Below are positions 41,679 through 50,084 of a DNA stretch of 64,000 nucleotides, piece after piece. This DNA is from Rikenellaceae bacterium (GTDB lineage: Bacteria > Bacteroidota > Bacteroidia > Bacteroidales > Rikenellaceae), in contig SUZO01000006.1 in NCBI GenBank assembly GCA_015059805.1, positions 1 to 64,000 on the forward strand. Reading direction: 5' to 3'. A program made the translations under genes and the position numbers. The notes under the pieces are model-generated. The model saw nothing but the letters and a program-made list of their open reading frames with translations. It was not told the origin of the DNA and did not search any database. Numbering within the stretch: position 1 is the first letter of the stretch; each line of letters opens with the position of its first letter.

Positions 41679-42626
41679 TTAAAACGCTGCCACGGCGCGG
41701 ACAAAGTGACGGTCGTCCTTCTCACTTAAATCAACGACACATAAACACATATATACACTCCACACACAAAAACAGTTGGCATACATACCATCTATTTCCG
41801 TTGATGACCAATACCTATCACATAAATTATCTACCAAATTACGGCGAATGTCCACCTTGGAGTTGTATATGGTAATCAATTCCTCTTTTGACGGCAGATA
41901 CCAACCCTCTCCAAGGTCAGCACACCACGCGAAAGCTGGATATTTATCTCGCCATCCAGAAATAGCCATAACTTTTGCCATATTTTCTGCGCCATCCGTC
42001 TCGCTACTAGTACCAATAAGAACGCTCTGCGCATTAACATCACATGTCCATAGCAGTTCATCTACAGACTGATTCATACTGACTATTTTACCGTGGTGTC
42101 CATCTCCACTTACCTCAAATACGACACCCTCTCGTACACCATCGTTATAATAATCACCAACATTGTATGTTTTCAATAGTATAACTTCACGCCCCAACGA
42201 TTCAACCAACACCGATTGTACCATTTTATCTATTGGATTATGTTTGAATGTGTAAAATTGATGCCCTCCTAAAAGAAACCTCACACTACGAGGCATCTCT
42301 GCATTATCTACACAATACTGAAAAATAGGGACATTTTGTTCTTTTGCATAATGCAATTCCATTGAGCAATATTCTGACGCATAGGAGTTTTTACTCGCAA
42401 TAAAGAGCATTGCCTCACTATCCTCAATTGCGGCAGCCAATCGGTCTATATATGCATCACGAAATTTTATTCCCTCCCTATCAAAAAAGTACTCAAACTT
42501 GTAGTGCTTTTTATAAGATTCTAATGTATCAACTATCTGCGACACAACATTTCCAGGGATAATATTCTCATCTTCATCCCAATAATCTGCTCGCGAATAG
42601 CTAACAAAAACAGCATACTTTTTCAT
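41679..42626 (-). CDS. TIR-domain protein with C-terminal DUF1566-like domain
   Basis: 315 residues from the ATG at 42624-42626. A TTG reading at 42647 falls in the -7 box. Residues 1-140 are a TIR domain: VFVSYSRAD (6-13), FDREGIKFRDAYIDRL, and ASEYCSMELHYA with Glu90 in the place of the NADase glutamate. Residues ~150-315 resemble DUF1566/FISUMP lectin-like domains: GWYLPSKEEL (241-250), RYWSSTE (271-277) and FVRAVAAF at the end. The fusion suggests a sensor or ligand-binding domain controlling NAD hydrolysis or signalling (inference). It is a single gene with its own promoter, AT-rich, and flanked by 62-bp direct repeats. Confidence 0.83.
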   Translation of the reverse strand: MKKYAVFVSYSRADYWDEDENIIPGNVVSQIVDTLESYKKHYKFEYFFDREGIKFRDAYIDRLAAAIEDSEAMLFIASKNSYASEYCSMELHYAKEQNVPIFQYCVDNAEMPRSVRFLLGGHQFYTFKHNPIDKMVQSVLVESLGREVILLKTYNVGDYYNDGVREGVVFEVSGDGHHGKIVSMNQSVDELLWTCDVNAQSVLIGTSSETDGAENMAKVMAISGWRDKYPAFAWCADLGEGWYLPSKEELITIYNSKVDIRRNLVDNLCDRYWSSTEIDGMYANCFCVWSVYMCLCVVDLSEKDDRHFVRAVAAF

Positions 42627-42644
42627 AGTTAGGCGATATCTACA

Positions 42645-42706
42645 CAAAGGTAATAAAAAAATCTTGCGAGTGCAAGATTTTTTACTGTTGGCTATTAGCC
42701 ATTAGC
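42645..42706. repeat. 62-bp direct repeat, copy 2 (terminator-promoter module)
   Basis: Carries the TIR gene -7 box TACCTTTG (minus strand, 42645-42652), the same AAAAAATCTTGC palindrome (42655-42683) and the ATTAGCC repeat tail. It differs from copy 1 at two positions. A degenerate version of the module lies at 48061-48098, upstream of the sulfatase. Confidence 0.88.
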
Positions 42707-42714
42707 TAAAAGCC

Positions 42715-43010
42715 ATTTTGTTGTCAAAATGGTGCATTTACAACGCCGCGATTAAGCCGAGAGCAGTAGCAGTCGCACACCGAAGGTGCAAAAGGCGACA
42801 ATTGAAAATGAGAGCTTGCTCACAGATTTTCAATTTTCGCATTTTGGGGCATTTATGCCGCAACTGATATTGCCGAGGCGCAGCGGGGAAAAGCCTCCAA
42901 AGGAGGGTTAACGCTCGGCAAGAAAAATTGGTGCAGGATAGTATCAAGACATACAGCCAAGCCAATTTTTCTTGATAGCGGCAGGAAATGCGCCATTTTC
43001 ACAACAAAAT
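42715..43010. repeat. Palindromic element R1, copy b (long form)
   Basis: Outer stem ATTTTGTTGTCAAAATGG.. pairs with ..CCATTTTCACAACAAAAT and ends on the stop codon of the gene at 43010. Inside: a block shared with R2 copy a (from 42740), hairpin AATTGAAAAT/ATTTTCAATT, GCCGAG/CTCGGC enclosing CCTCCAAAGGAGG, and the R1 apical stem AAAAATTGG/CCAATTTTT with the GGATAGTA block. It fills the 380-base gap after the TIR module. Confidence 0.8.
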
Positions 43011-44245
43011 TAGAATGTATGGATAACAACTCCTGAGCGAAGCTTCGGCTCAAACCACGTAGTCTTCGGCGGCATAATATTGCCAGTGTCGGCAATGTCA
43101 ATAAGCTGGCGCATAGAGACTGGATAGAGGGCGAAGGCAGCCTTCATCTCACCGCTATCTACGCGACGCTTAAGCTCGCCAAGACCTCGAATACCGCCCA
43201 CAAAGTCAATACGCTTTGAGGTGCGCAAGTCCTTAATATCCAGAATTTTATCAAGAACAAGATTTGACAGTACAGTAACATCCAGCACACCGATTGGGTC
43301 GTTATCGTCATACGTTCCCTCACGAGCCGTTAAGCTATACCAAGTACCGTCAAGGTAGAGTGAGAAGTTATGCAGGGCATTAGGAGTGTAGATCTGTTCG
43401 CCCACCTTCTCAACCGTAAAGTCATTCTCAAGAGCGGCAAGGAACTGCTCAGAACTTAGTCCATTAAGATCCTTAACAACGCGGTTATAGTCAATAATCT
43501 TAAGGTGCGACTCTGGGAAGGTCACTGCAAGGAAGTAGCAGTACTCCTCCTCGCCCGTATGGTTTGGATTTTTTGCCTTACACTCTGCACCCACGCGAGC
43601 AGCAGCGGCTGTACGGTGGTGACCATCAGCGACATAGAGGGCTGGGATAGACTTAAAAATCTCGGTGATACGACTGCACGTCTGCTCATCGTCAATAACC
43701 CACAGTTGGTGACCGAAGCCATCAGCAGCAGTAAAGTCATACTCGGCAGGGGCTTGGATAGTCTTATTTACGATAGCGTCAATCTCGGCATTATCGGGAT
43801 AGGCGAAAAATACAGGCTCTATATTTGCCCTCTGGTTACGCACGTGAATCATACGATCCTCCTCCTTATCGGGGCGTGTAAGTTCGTGCTTCTTAATAGC
43901 GCCAGAGAGGTAATCCTCAAAGTGACAGCACATTACAAGTCCATACTGAGTTCTACCCTCCATAGTCTGCGCATAGACATAGTAGCACTCCTTATTATCG
44001 CGCTCAAGCCAGCCGCGCTGTTGCCAGAGCTGGAAGTTCTCCACTGCCTTCTGGTATACAGCCTCGGAGTGTTCGTCTGCTATAGGGTCAAAGTCTATCT
44101 CTGGCTTGATGATGTGGAGCAACGAGCGCTCGGTAGCCTCAGCCTTAGCCTCAGCGGAGTTTAGAACATCATAAGGGCGCGATGCCACCTCGGCGGCATA
44201 CTGCTTTGGAGGGCGGACGCCCTGAAAAGGTTTAATGCGTACCAT
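43010..44245 (-). CDS. DUF1015 family protein
   Basis: 411 residues, full family length. MVRIKPFQGVRP, ASRPYDVL, HELTRPDKEEDRMIHVRNQRANIEPVFF and YVADGHHRTAAAAR (the conserved ADGHHR block) identify DUF1015. This family is commonly encoded with serine biosynthesis genes, as here: serC and serA lie just upstream in the same direction, with only 2 bases to serA. A role in serine or phosphoserine metabolism is therefore likely, but the reaction is not certain. Confidence 0.88.
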   Translation of the reverse strand: MVRIKPFQGVRPPKQYAAEVASRPYDVLNSAEAKAEATERSLLHIIKPEIDFDPIADEHSEAVYQKAVENFQLWQQRGWLERDNKECYYVYAQTMEGRTQYGLVMCCHFEDYLSGAIKKHELTRPDKEEDRMIHVRNQRANIEPVFFAYPDNAEIDAIVNKTIQAPAEYDFTAADGFGHQLWVIDDEQTCSRITEIFKSIPALYVADGHHRTAAAARVGAECKAKNPNHTGEEEYCYFLAVTFPESHLKIIDYNRVVKDLNGLSSEQFLAALENDFTVEKVGEQIYTPNALHNFSLYLDGTWYSLTAREGTYDDNDPIGVLDVTVLSNLVLDKILDIKDLRTSKRIDFVGGIRGLGELKRRVDSGEMKAAFALYPVSMRQLIDIADTGNIMPPKTTWFEPKLRSGVVIHTF

Positions 44246-44247
44246 AA

Positions 44248-45246
44248 CTATTTATTTACTTGGAATCGTCTATTTCCTGTTGCAAAAAAGTCTACAATCT
44301 GTCGTGCCGCAGCAAGACCAGCGTTGATATTTGCCTCGGCAGTCTCAGCGCCCATCTTCTTTGGAGTGGCGAAGTAGCGCTTACCTACACAGTTACACAA
44401 ATCTGCACAGCAATCTGGAGCAACATCACTCACATACTTAATATCATCACGCTCGGCAAGAGCCTTGCACAGCCCCGCCTCGTCAATAACCTCCTTGCGG
44501 GCAGTATTTACAAGGGTTGCACCCTTAGGCATTGAGGTGATAAGGTCGTAGCCTATAGAGCCCTTAGTCTGCGGTGTGGCAGGAATATGAAGCGAGAGAA
44601 AGTCTGCACGACGGTATAGCTCCTCAATAGTGGTAATCTTCTCCACGCCATCAGCCTCAAAGACAGAGTCATCGGCAACAAATGGGTCGTAGGCGATAAC
44701 ATTCATACCCAGAGCCTTACCCTTTTGTCCAACAAGGCGACCCACATTGCCATAGGCGTGGATAGCAAGGGTCTTACCCTTAATTTCGCAACCTGTGCCT
44801 GGGGTGAAGCAGTTGCGCGACATAAATATCATCATCGCAAGTGCCAGCTCAGCCACAGCGTTTGAGTTCTGTCCTGGAGTGTTCATTACCACAATGTCAC
44901 GTGCCTTGGCAGCTGCGCAGTCTACATTATCATAACCCGCACCTGCGCGAACAATAATCTTCAGATTTTGCGCTGCCGCGATGACATCTGCCGTAACCTT
45001 ATCACTACGCACAATAAGCGCATCAATATCGGCTACAGCATCAAGAAGCTGGGTTTTATCACTATATTTCTCAAGGCGAGTAACAGTGTGACCCGCACTC
45101 TCAAGAATCTCTACAATACCATCTACAGCCGCTGCTGCAAATGGTTTCTCGGTTGCTATAAGAACTTTCATACCCTTTACAAATGATGTGAAATAGACTG
45201 CACTATCCTCCTTTTTCTCAAAAGTATATGGAACGATGGTAGCCAT
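44248..45246 (-). CDS. serA: D-3-phosphoglycerate dehydrogenase
   Basis: Oxidises 3-phosphoglycerate to 3-phosphohydroxypyruvate, the first step of serine synthesis. 332 residues. The NAD-binding GNVGRLVGQKGKALGMNVIAYDPF, the substrate segment VRAGAGYDNVD and the catalytic VNTAR, with later acid and His-equivalent positions, fit the short form without an ACT domain, so there is no classical serine-feedback module. There are 25 residues before MKVLIATEKPFA; that Met is a possible alternative start. It sits 3 bases after serC. Confidence 0.9.
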   Translation of the reverse strand: MATIVPYTFEKKEDSAVYFTSFVKGMKVLIATEKPFAAAAVDGIVEILESAGHTVTRLEKYSDKTQLLDAVADIDALIVRSDKVTADVIAAAQNLKIIVRAGAGYDNVDCAAAKARDIVVMNTPGQNSNAVAELALAMMIFMSRNCFTPGTGCEIKGKTLAIHAYGNVGRLVGQKGKALGMNVIAYDPFVADDSVFEADGVEKITTIEELYRRADFLSLHIPATPQTKGSIGYDLITSMPKGATLVNTARKEVIDEAGLCKALAERDDIKYVSDVAPDCCADLCNCVGKRYFATPKKMGAETAEANINAGLAAARQIVDFFATGNRRFQVNK

Positions 45247-45249
45247 ATG

Positions 45250-46320
45250 TTACTTATGTAAATTTTCAAACTCCTTCATACATGTCACCAGAGCCTCTAC
45301 AGACTCTTTTGGCAGAGCGTTATAGCAAGATGCGCGGAAGCCACCCACAAGGCGGTGACCCTTAATGCCCACCATACCGCGCTCTGTAGCAAACTTAAGG
45401 AAGTTAGCAGCAAGCTCCTCCTTGCCCTCTGCCATAACAAAGCAGATATTCATCAGCGAGCGATCCGCCTCGTCCACAGTTGGGCGGAAGAGCGTATTGC
45501 GCTCAATCTCATCGTAGAGAATCTGTGCCTTCTCAAGATTTAACTTATACATAGCCTCAACGCCACCGATAGACTTAATCCACTTAAGTGTTTCGTTCAT
45601 CACAAAGATTGGGAATACTGGCGGAGTGTTGAACATAGAGTTGTTCTCCACATGGGTATTCACATTGACCATCGTTGGCAGTGGGCGAACAACCTTACTG
45701 AGCATATCATCGCGGATAATTACGAAAGAGACACCCGCAGGGGCGAGATTCTTCTGTGCACCACCGTAGATAACAGCATACTTTGACACATCAACAGGGC
45801 GGCTCAGTATATCTGAACTCATATCGGCAATAAGAGGCACTGGAGAGTCGATATCTCTCTTATACTCTGTACCATAGATGGTGTTATTGGTGCAGATATA
45901 GAGGTAGTCAAGGTCCTGAGGAATATCAAAATCCTTTGGAATATAGCAGAAGTTTCTATCCTCAGAAGATGCCACAACCACAACCTCGCCGTAGTGCTTT
46001 GCCTCCTTAATAGCCTTCTTTGTCCACACGCCAGTGTTTACATAGCCCGCTTTACGACCCAAGAAGTTGGCAGGGAGGTGGAAAAACTGTGTACTTGCGC
46101 CACCGCCGACAAAGTAGATGTGATAATTATCTGGAATATTAAGCAATTCGCGCATAAGTGACTGTGCAGAGTTAAGAACATCCTCAAAATCCTTTGTACG
46201 GTGCGAAATAGAGAGGATAGATAGTCCTGTTCCGTTAAAATCAAGAATAGCCTTTGCTGCATTCTGATAAGCAACCTCTGGGAGAATAGATGGTCCCGCG
46301 CTAAAATTATGCTTTTTCAT
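45250..46320 (-). CDS. serC: Phosphoserine aminotransferase
   Basis: Transfers an amino group from glutamate to 3-phosphohydroxypyruvate with PLP. 356 residues from the ATG at 46320 ([14 protein letters not shown]). [18 protein letters not shown] and [18 protein letters not shown] (Lys in QKN binds PLP) are typical, as is the C-terminal [14 protein letters not shown] -7 box TATATTTG lies at 46345-46352. First gene of serC-serA-DUF1015. Confidence 0.95.
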   Translation of the reverse strand: MKKHNFSAGPSILPEVAYQNAAKAILDFNGTGLSILSISHRTKDFEDVLNSAQSLMRELLNIPDNYHIYFVGGGASTQFFHLPANFLGRKAGYVNTGVWTKKAIKEAKHYGEVVVVASSEDRNFCYIPKDFDIPQDLDYLYICTNNTIYGTEYKRDIDSPVPLIADMSSDILSRPVDVSKYAVIYGGAQKNLAPAGVSFVIIRDDMLSKVVRPLPTMVNVNTHVENNSMFNTPPVFPIFVMNETLKWIKSIGGVEAMYKLNLEKAQILYDEIERNTLFRPTVDEADRSLMNICFVMAEGKEELAANFLKFATERGMVGIKGHRLVGGFRASCYNALPKESVEALVTCMKEFENLHK

Positions 46321-46389
46321 AACAATTAAGAGTTTTGTGTGACACAAATATAACTAACCTAAAAGAAATTTCCAAATTTTACTTATAAA

Positions 46390-48039
46390 TTATAACAACT
46401 CATCTGGCAGAGGGATACTTTTACCCGTCTCGCGCTGGCGAGGCATTGGAGAGTTCCAGCCACGCAACTTTGCAGATAACTCTACTGCAAGCTCCTTAAC
46501 AATCTCTGGATGCGCAGCTGAAAGGTCATTCTGCTCACCAATATCTGTCTTGAGATTGTAAAGCTCCAGCTTACCTGTGCGCATACGGTAGACAAGCTTC
46601 CAGTCACCCTTACGCACTGCACTCAAAAAGTCAATATCCACAAGGTCGTAAGGCTTCCACTGGTGCGGATAGTGGGAAATAAGCGCACGAGAAGGGTCTA
46701 TGCCAGACACCGACTGCGGAACAACAAAGGCATTGGCAGACTTTTGGTCCGTAATCTGACCGCGTTTTGCCGCCTTTGCTGCAAGTTTTGAGCCTTTAGT
46801 GACAAGGTTTACAAGGCTCTGACCGTCAACACTCTGCACTACATCGTAGTTCTTAACGCCTGCCATTTGCAGGATTGTTGGGAACAAATCCTCACAAATC
46901 ACAGGGGTATTGATGCGAGTGGCAGGGGCAACCTTTCCATCCCACTTAACCATCAGCGGAACGCGAATACCTCCCTCATAGACAGAGCCCTTGCCATTTC
47001 TCAGTGGCAGGTTGTGCATAAAGCGCACACCGCCCTTAGCCTTATTCTCGGCATTGCCGCCATTGTCGGTCATAAAGATGATAATAGTATCGTCTGCAAC
47101 GCCTTTATCCTCAAGGAAGTCCAGCAAATCTCCCAAACTCTTATCTACACCCTCAACCATAGATGCGTAGCGAGCCTGACCCTCATCCATACCTGCATCA
47201 AGATACTTCTGCACAAAGCGAGGGTCGCGCTGTATAGGTGTATGGGTAGCATAGTGGGCAAAGTAGAGGTAGAACGGCTGATTGTGCATTATCGGATAGT
47301 CAAGCGTCTTTATTGCCTCACGAGTAAGCGCCTCGGTAAGATGAATGCCCGTGCCGTAGTACTCGGTCATATTCTGCACAGCAAGGTAGTTCCACTTTTC
47401 TGGAGTATTGCCATAATTCTCCTCGCTCAAGTAGCTGCGCGGCATACCGGCAACATTGCCCGTAACATTGACAACATAACCCATATTATATGGGCTTGCA
47501 CCAGGAGTGCCAGCACTTGCCCAGTGAGCCTTACCCACGTGAATAGTGTAGTAGCCCGCCTCCTTAAGAAGCTGTGGCAGAGGTGTAGCGTAGAGGGTAT
47601 TCTCAACGCCCTCAGTTGGGCTCATACCGTTAATATTCCACTCTGGGCGAACAAAACGAGTAGTATTATCGTGGTTAGCACCACTCTGCATCATCGCCAC
47701 AGCACCTCCCGTAGCATCAGACGGAGTGTCACGCATAGTAGAGGTCCAGTTTGTAATGCGCGAATGGGCAGCATTAACACCCGTAAGAAGCGATGTTCTT
47801 GTCGGCGTAGAGACTGGACAGGCATAGGCGTTTGTCAGCATAACACCCTGCGAAGCAAGGCGTTGCATATTGGGCGTGTTGTAGCGCATATTATTCGGAT
47901 AGACCTGTTCGCCATAGGCTACAGAGCTATCTACCCAACCCATATCATCCACAATAAAAAAGACAATATTAGGTCTATCAGCAGCAAAAGCCACCGTCGG
48001 CGCAAGCAACGAAAGACCCGTAAGATGTTTCAGTTTCAT
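46390..48039 (-). CDS. Arylsulfatase, Ser-type
   Basis: An exported sulfatase of 549 residues from the ATG at 48039, with a signal peptide ending VAFAA. The metal-binding FFIVDDMGW and the active-site motif VSTPTRTSLLTG are clear. The motif is S-x-P-x-R, so formylglycine would be made from serine by an anaerobic sulfatase-maturating radical-SAM enzyme, which is not encoded in this window. HYATHTP and TDNGG are further sulfatase-family blocks. Host or dietary sulfated glycans are likely substrates. It is monocistronic, with a degenerate terminator-promoter module upstream. Confidence 0.9.
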   Translation of the reverse strand: MKLKHLTGLSLLAPTVAFAADRPNIVFFIVDDMGWVDSSVAYGEQVYPNNMRYNTPNMQRLASQGVMLTNAYACPVSTPTRTSLLTGVNAAHSRITNWTSTMRDTPSDATGGAVAMMQSGANHDNTTRFVRPEWNINGMSPTEGVENTLYATPLPQLLKEAGYYTIHVGKAHWASAGTPGASPYNMGYVVNVTGNVAGMPRSYLSEENYGNTPEKWNYLAVQNMTEYYGTGIHLTEALTREAIKTLDYPIMHNQPFYLYFAHYATHTPIQRDPRFVQKYLDAGMDEGQARYASMVEGVDKSLGDLLDFLEDKGVADDTIIIFMTDNGGNAENKAKGGVRFMHNLPLRNGKGSVYEGGIRVPLMVKWDGKVAPATRINTPVICEDLFPTILQMAGVKNYDVVQSVDGQSLVNLVTKGSKLAAKAAKRGQITDQKSANAFVVPQSVSGIDPSRALISHYPHQWKPYDLVDIDFLSAVRKGDWKLVYRMRTGKLELYNLKTDIGEQNDLSAAHPEIVKELAVELSAKLRGWNSPMPRQRETGKSIPLPDELL

Positions 48040-48184
48040 AGCTACACAACATTTGATATACAAAAGTAATAAAAAAATCTCGCTATTGCAAGATTATACA
48101 TATTTTAATAACGCCATTCACTCCACTAAACCACATCTTGATGTAGCAATAGGTAAAACTTATATTGTTATAAGAAAAAAGAAT

Positions 48185-48215
48185 TTTGATATTCCGTAAA
48201 TAGTTTTTATCTTTG
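48185..48215 (+). promoter_or_regulatory. Rubrerythrin promoter
   Basis: TTTG (48185-48188), 19 bases, TATCTTTG (48208-48215); the leader is about 40 bases. Confidence 0.85.
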
Positions 48216-48261
48216 CGGTAGAAAACAGAACAGAATGTAAAACCTTAAAATAAGAATTATT

Positions 48262-48813
48262 ATGGCTAAGAAATTTCGTTGCACCGTATGTGGTTATATT
48301 CATGAGGGAAATGAGGCACCTGAGCGTTGCCCACTTTGCAAAGTTCCTGCAGATAAGTTTGTAGAGATTGAGGAGCAGAGCGGTAACCTTGAGTTTGTTA
48401 CAGAGCACGTTCTCGGCGATGGTCTGGGTGCAGACCCTGAGCTTCTTGAGGGTCTTAAGAACCACTTTATGGGCGAGTGCACAGAGGTAGGTATGTACCT
48501 TGCTATGAGCCGTCAGGCAGACCGCGAGGGTTATCCAGAGATTGCAGAGGCATTCAAGCGCTACGCTTGGGAGGAGGCAGAGCACGCTGCAAAGATTGCC
48601 GAGCTACTGGGCGAGGTTGTTTGGGATACAAAGACCAACCTCTTCAAGCGTATGAACGCTGAGAGTGGTGCTTGCGAGGATAAGTTCCGCCTTGCACGCC
48701 TTGCAAAGGAGCAGAACCTTGACGCTGTTCACGACACCGTTCACGAGATGGCAAAGGATGAGGCTCGCCACGGCAAGGGATTTGAGGGTCTTTATAACCG
48801 CTACTTCAAGTAG
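48262..48813 (+). CDS. Rubrerythrin with N-terminal rubredoxin domain
   Basis: Reduces hydrogen peroxide in the cytoplasm of anaerobes. 183 residues. An N-terminal rubredoxin-like iron site (CTVCGYIH and CPLCKVP, residues 7-30) precedes a four-helix diiron domain with [21 protein letters not shown] and DEARHGKGF supplying carboxylate and His ligands. This reversed domain order is the 'reverse rubrerythrin' form. Single gene with its own promoter and terminator. Confidence 0.93.
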   Translation: MAKKFRCTVCGYIHEGNEAPERCPLCKVPADKFVEIEEQSGNLEFVTEHVLGDGLGADPELLEGLKNHFMGECTEVGMYLAMSRQADREGYPEIAEAFKRYAWEEAEHAAKIAELLGEVVWDTKTNLFKRMNAESGACEDKFRLARLAKEQNLDAVHDTVHEMAKDEARHGKGFEGLYNRYFK

Positions 48814-48829
48814 TCAATAGTACTGAAAG

Positions 48830-48868
48830 AAAACGAGGGTGATTAAAGAATTATTCACCCTCGTTTTG
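48830..48868 (+). terminator. Rubrerythrin terminator
   Basis: AAAACGAGGGTGA pairs with TCACCCTCGTTTT around a 12-base loop and ends in T's. Confidence 0.88.
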
Positions 48869-48873
48869 TTAAG

Positions 48874-48991
48874 AGGTTGAATAAAAAGAACTATTTTAAG
48901 GCTTACGAAGCCTGAAAAACCGCAGCATACTAAACGTATGTGAGGATTTTGAAGGTGAGTGTAACGACAAAATAGACTTTTTATTCAGCCT
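48874..48991. repeat. Palindromic element R2, copy b
   Basis: Terminal stem AGGTTGAATAAAAAG pairs with CTTTTTATTCAGCCT. It holds CTTAC/GTGAG, AAAA-CC/GG-ATTTT and a CATAC-TAAA-CGTATG core flanked by GCAG and TGAGG. It aligns position by position with 49962-50083, although most paired bases differ. It ends 5 bases from the stop of the DUF5106 gene. Confidence 0.78.
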
Positions 48992-48996
48992 CTATT

Positions 48997-49911
48997 TTAC
49001 TGTTGATATTCAACAATCATCCTCTCAATCTCTGGCACAGAGGTAGAGTCTTTGACAAGTACCTTTTTCTCTCTGTCTACCAGATACATAGCAGGTATTG
49101 CGCGGAGGTCGTAGAGACGGTCCTTCTCAAGTCGGCGACCCTTATCATACCCATTTATCCACTCCTTTGGCAGTGGATGCTCGCGCCAGAGGGTCAAATC
49201 CTCGTCGGGATAGATAGCAAGAATCTTCAATCTACCATCTTTAAGCGCATCCGTAACAATTTGCGAGGCTACGAGTTGCTCCTGAATCTGGCGACACATT
49301 GGGCAGCCAGGATTATTTATATATATAAGTACAAAGTCCGCCTTAAGTGAATAGAGGTTTGAGGTACGACCAGAGGCTACGGTATAGCGGAAGTCGTTTG
49401 CCTTTTTCATTATTCTATTTTGCGAAGCAAGAGCAAGGTCGTACTGAGGCACCATCTTCTCGTACTGATCGTAAAAAGGTGCAGCAATCTGTGCCTCAAG
49501 CACTGGGATATATAGTTCGTCGCTACGCAGTGGCGAATTTGGGTCGTGGAAGAGTTTTTCGGACATTGTGGCGAAGTAGTCCAACATCTTACGCGACACA
49601 GAGGCTCGTTTCATCAGCCTTGCCACCGGCTCGCCGTTATATGGACCAACGTATGTGGCGATATACTCGGCATATACGCGCATCATCTCAACGCTATCCA
49701 CTCGCTCAATAAATAGCGTATCGGTAAAGTCAAAGCGGTCCCAGTAGTGGTCTACCATATACTGAAACTGCGCCTGAGGTGTAGACTGCACAGGTGGCAT
49801 AACACGCTTGAAGTGAACAGTTTGAGGCGTTGCGCTCTCTATCTTTTTAGATTTCTGTCCGCCACATCCCACAGCGATAAGGGCGAGCAGAAGAAGAGTA
49901 AAATTTCTCAT
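48997..49911 (-). CDS. DUF5106 thioredoxin-like lipoprotein
   Basis: 304 residues. Lipoprotein signal (LIAVGC, Cys about residue 16), an N-terminal helical DUF5106 region (residues ~35-170), then a thioredoxin-like domain with NNPGCPMCRQIQEQ (CPMC as redox pair) and the cis-Pro segment LRAIPAMYLVD. A periplasmic thiol oxidoreductase is inferred. Its ATG lies 10 bases after the U-run of a terminator and I see no separate promoter, so expression may depend on read-through. Confidence 0.83.
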   Translation of the reverse strand: MRNFTLLLLALIAVGCGGQKSKKIESATPQTVHFKRVMPPVQSTPQAQFQYMVDHYWDRFDFTDTLFIERVDSVEMMRVYAEYIATYVGPYNGEPVARLMKRASVSRKMLDYFATMSEKLFHDPNSPLRSDELYIPVLEAQIAAPFYDQYEKMVPQYDLALASQNRIMKKANDFRYTVASGRTSNLYSLKADFVLIYINNPGCPMCRQIQEQLVASQIVTDALKDGRLKILAIYPDEDLTLWREHPLPKEWINGYDKGRRLEKDRLYDLRAIPAMYLVDREKKVLVKDSTSVPEIERMIVEYQQ

Positions 49912-49921
49912 ATCTCAATAC

Positions 49922-49947
49922 AAAAAAGGGTGACCGATTTGTCACCC
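49922..49947 (-). terminator. Terminator or attenuator before the DUF5106 gene
   Basis: On the minus strand GGGTGAC-AAATCG-GTCACCC is followed by six T. It lies downstream of the TPR gene and just upstream of the DUF5106 ATG. Confidence 0.85.
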
Positions 49948-49961
49948 ATATTTATTTAACT

Positions 49962-50083
49962 CAAGTTTGTATAACGAGAGAAATTTCAAGGCTTGCGCAG
50001 CGCGAAAAAGCGGAGTTTACTACTGGTAAATGAGCATTTTAAGCGCAAGCGTAACGCAGAAATTACCTCGTTATGCAGTCTTG
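49962..50083. repeat. Palindromic element R2, copy c
   Basis: Terminal stem CAAGTTTGTATAACGAG pairs with CTCGTTATGCAGTCTTG. The second stem is CTTGCGC/GCGCAAG, the third AAAA-GC/GC-ATTTT, and the core TTTAC-TACT-GGTAAA is flanked by GGAG and TGAGC. Compared with 48874-48991 the stems show compensated changes. It ends next to the TPR gene stop at 50085. Confidence 0.78.
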
Positions 50084-50084
50084 A

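Noticed and set aside
46867..48069. 400-codon plus-strand open frame opposite the sulfatase gene
   Set aside because: Composition is that of reversed sulfatase codons, and the sulfatase frame carries all catalytic motifs.
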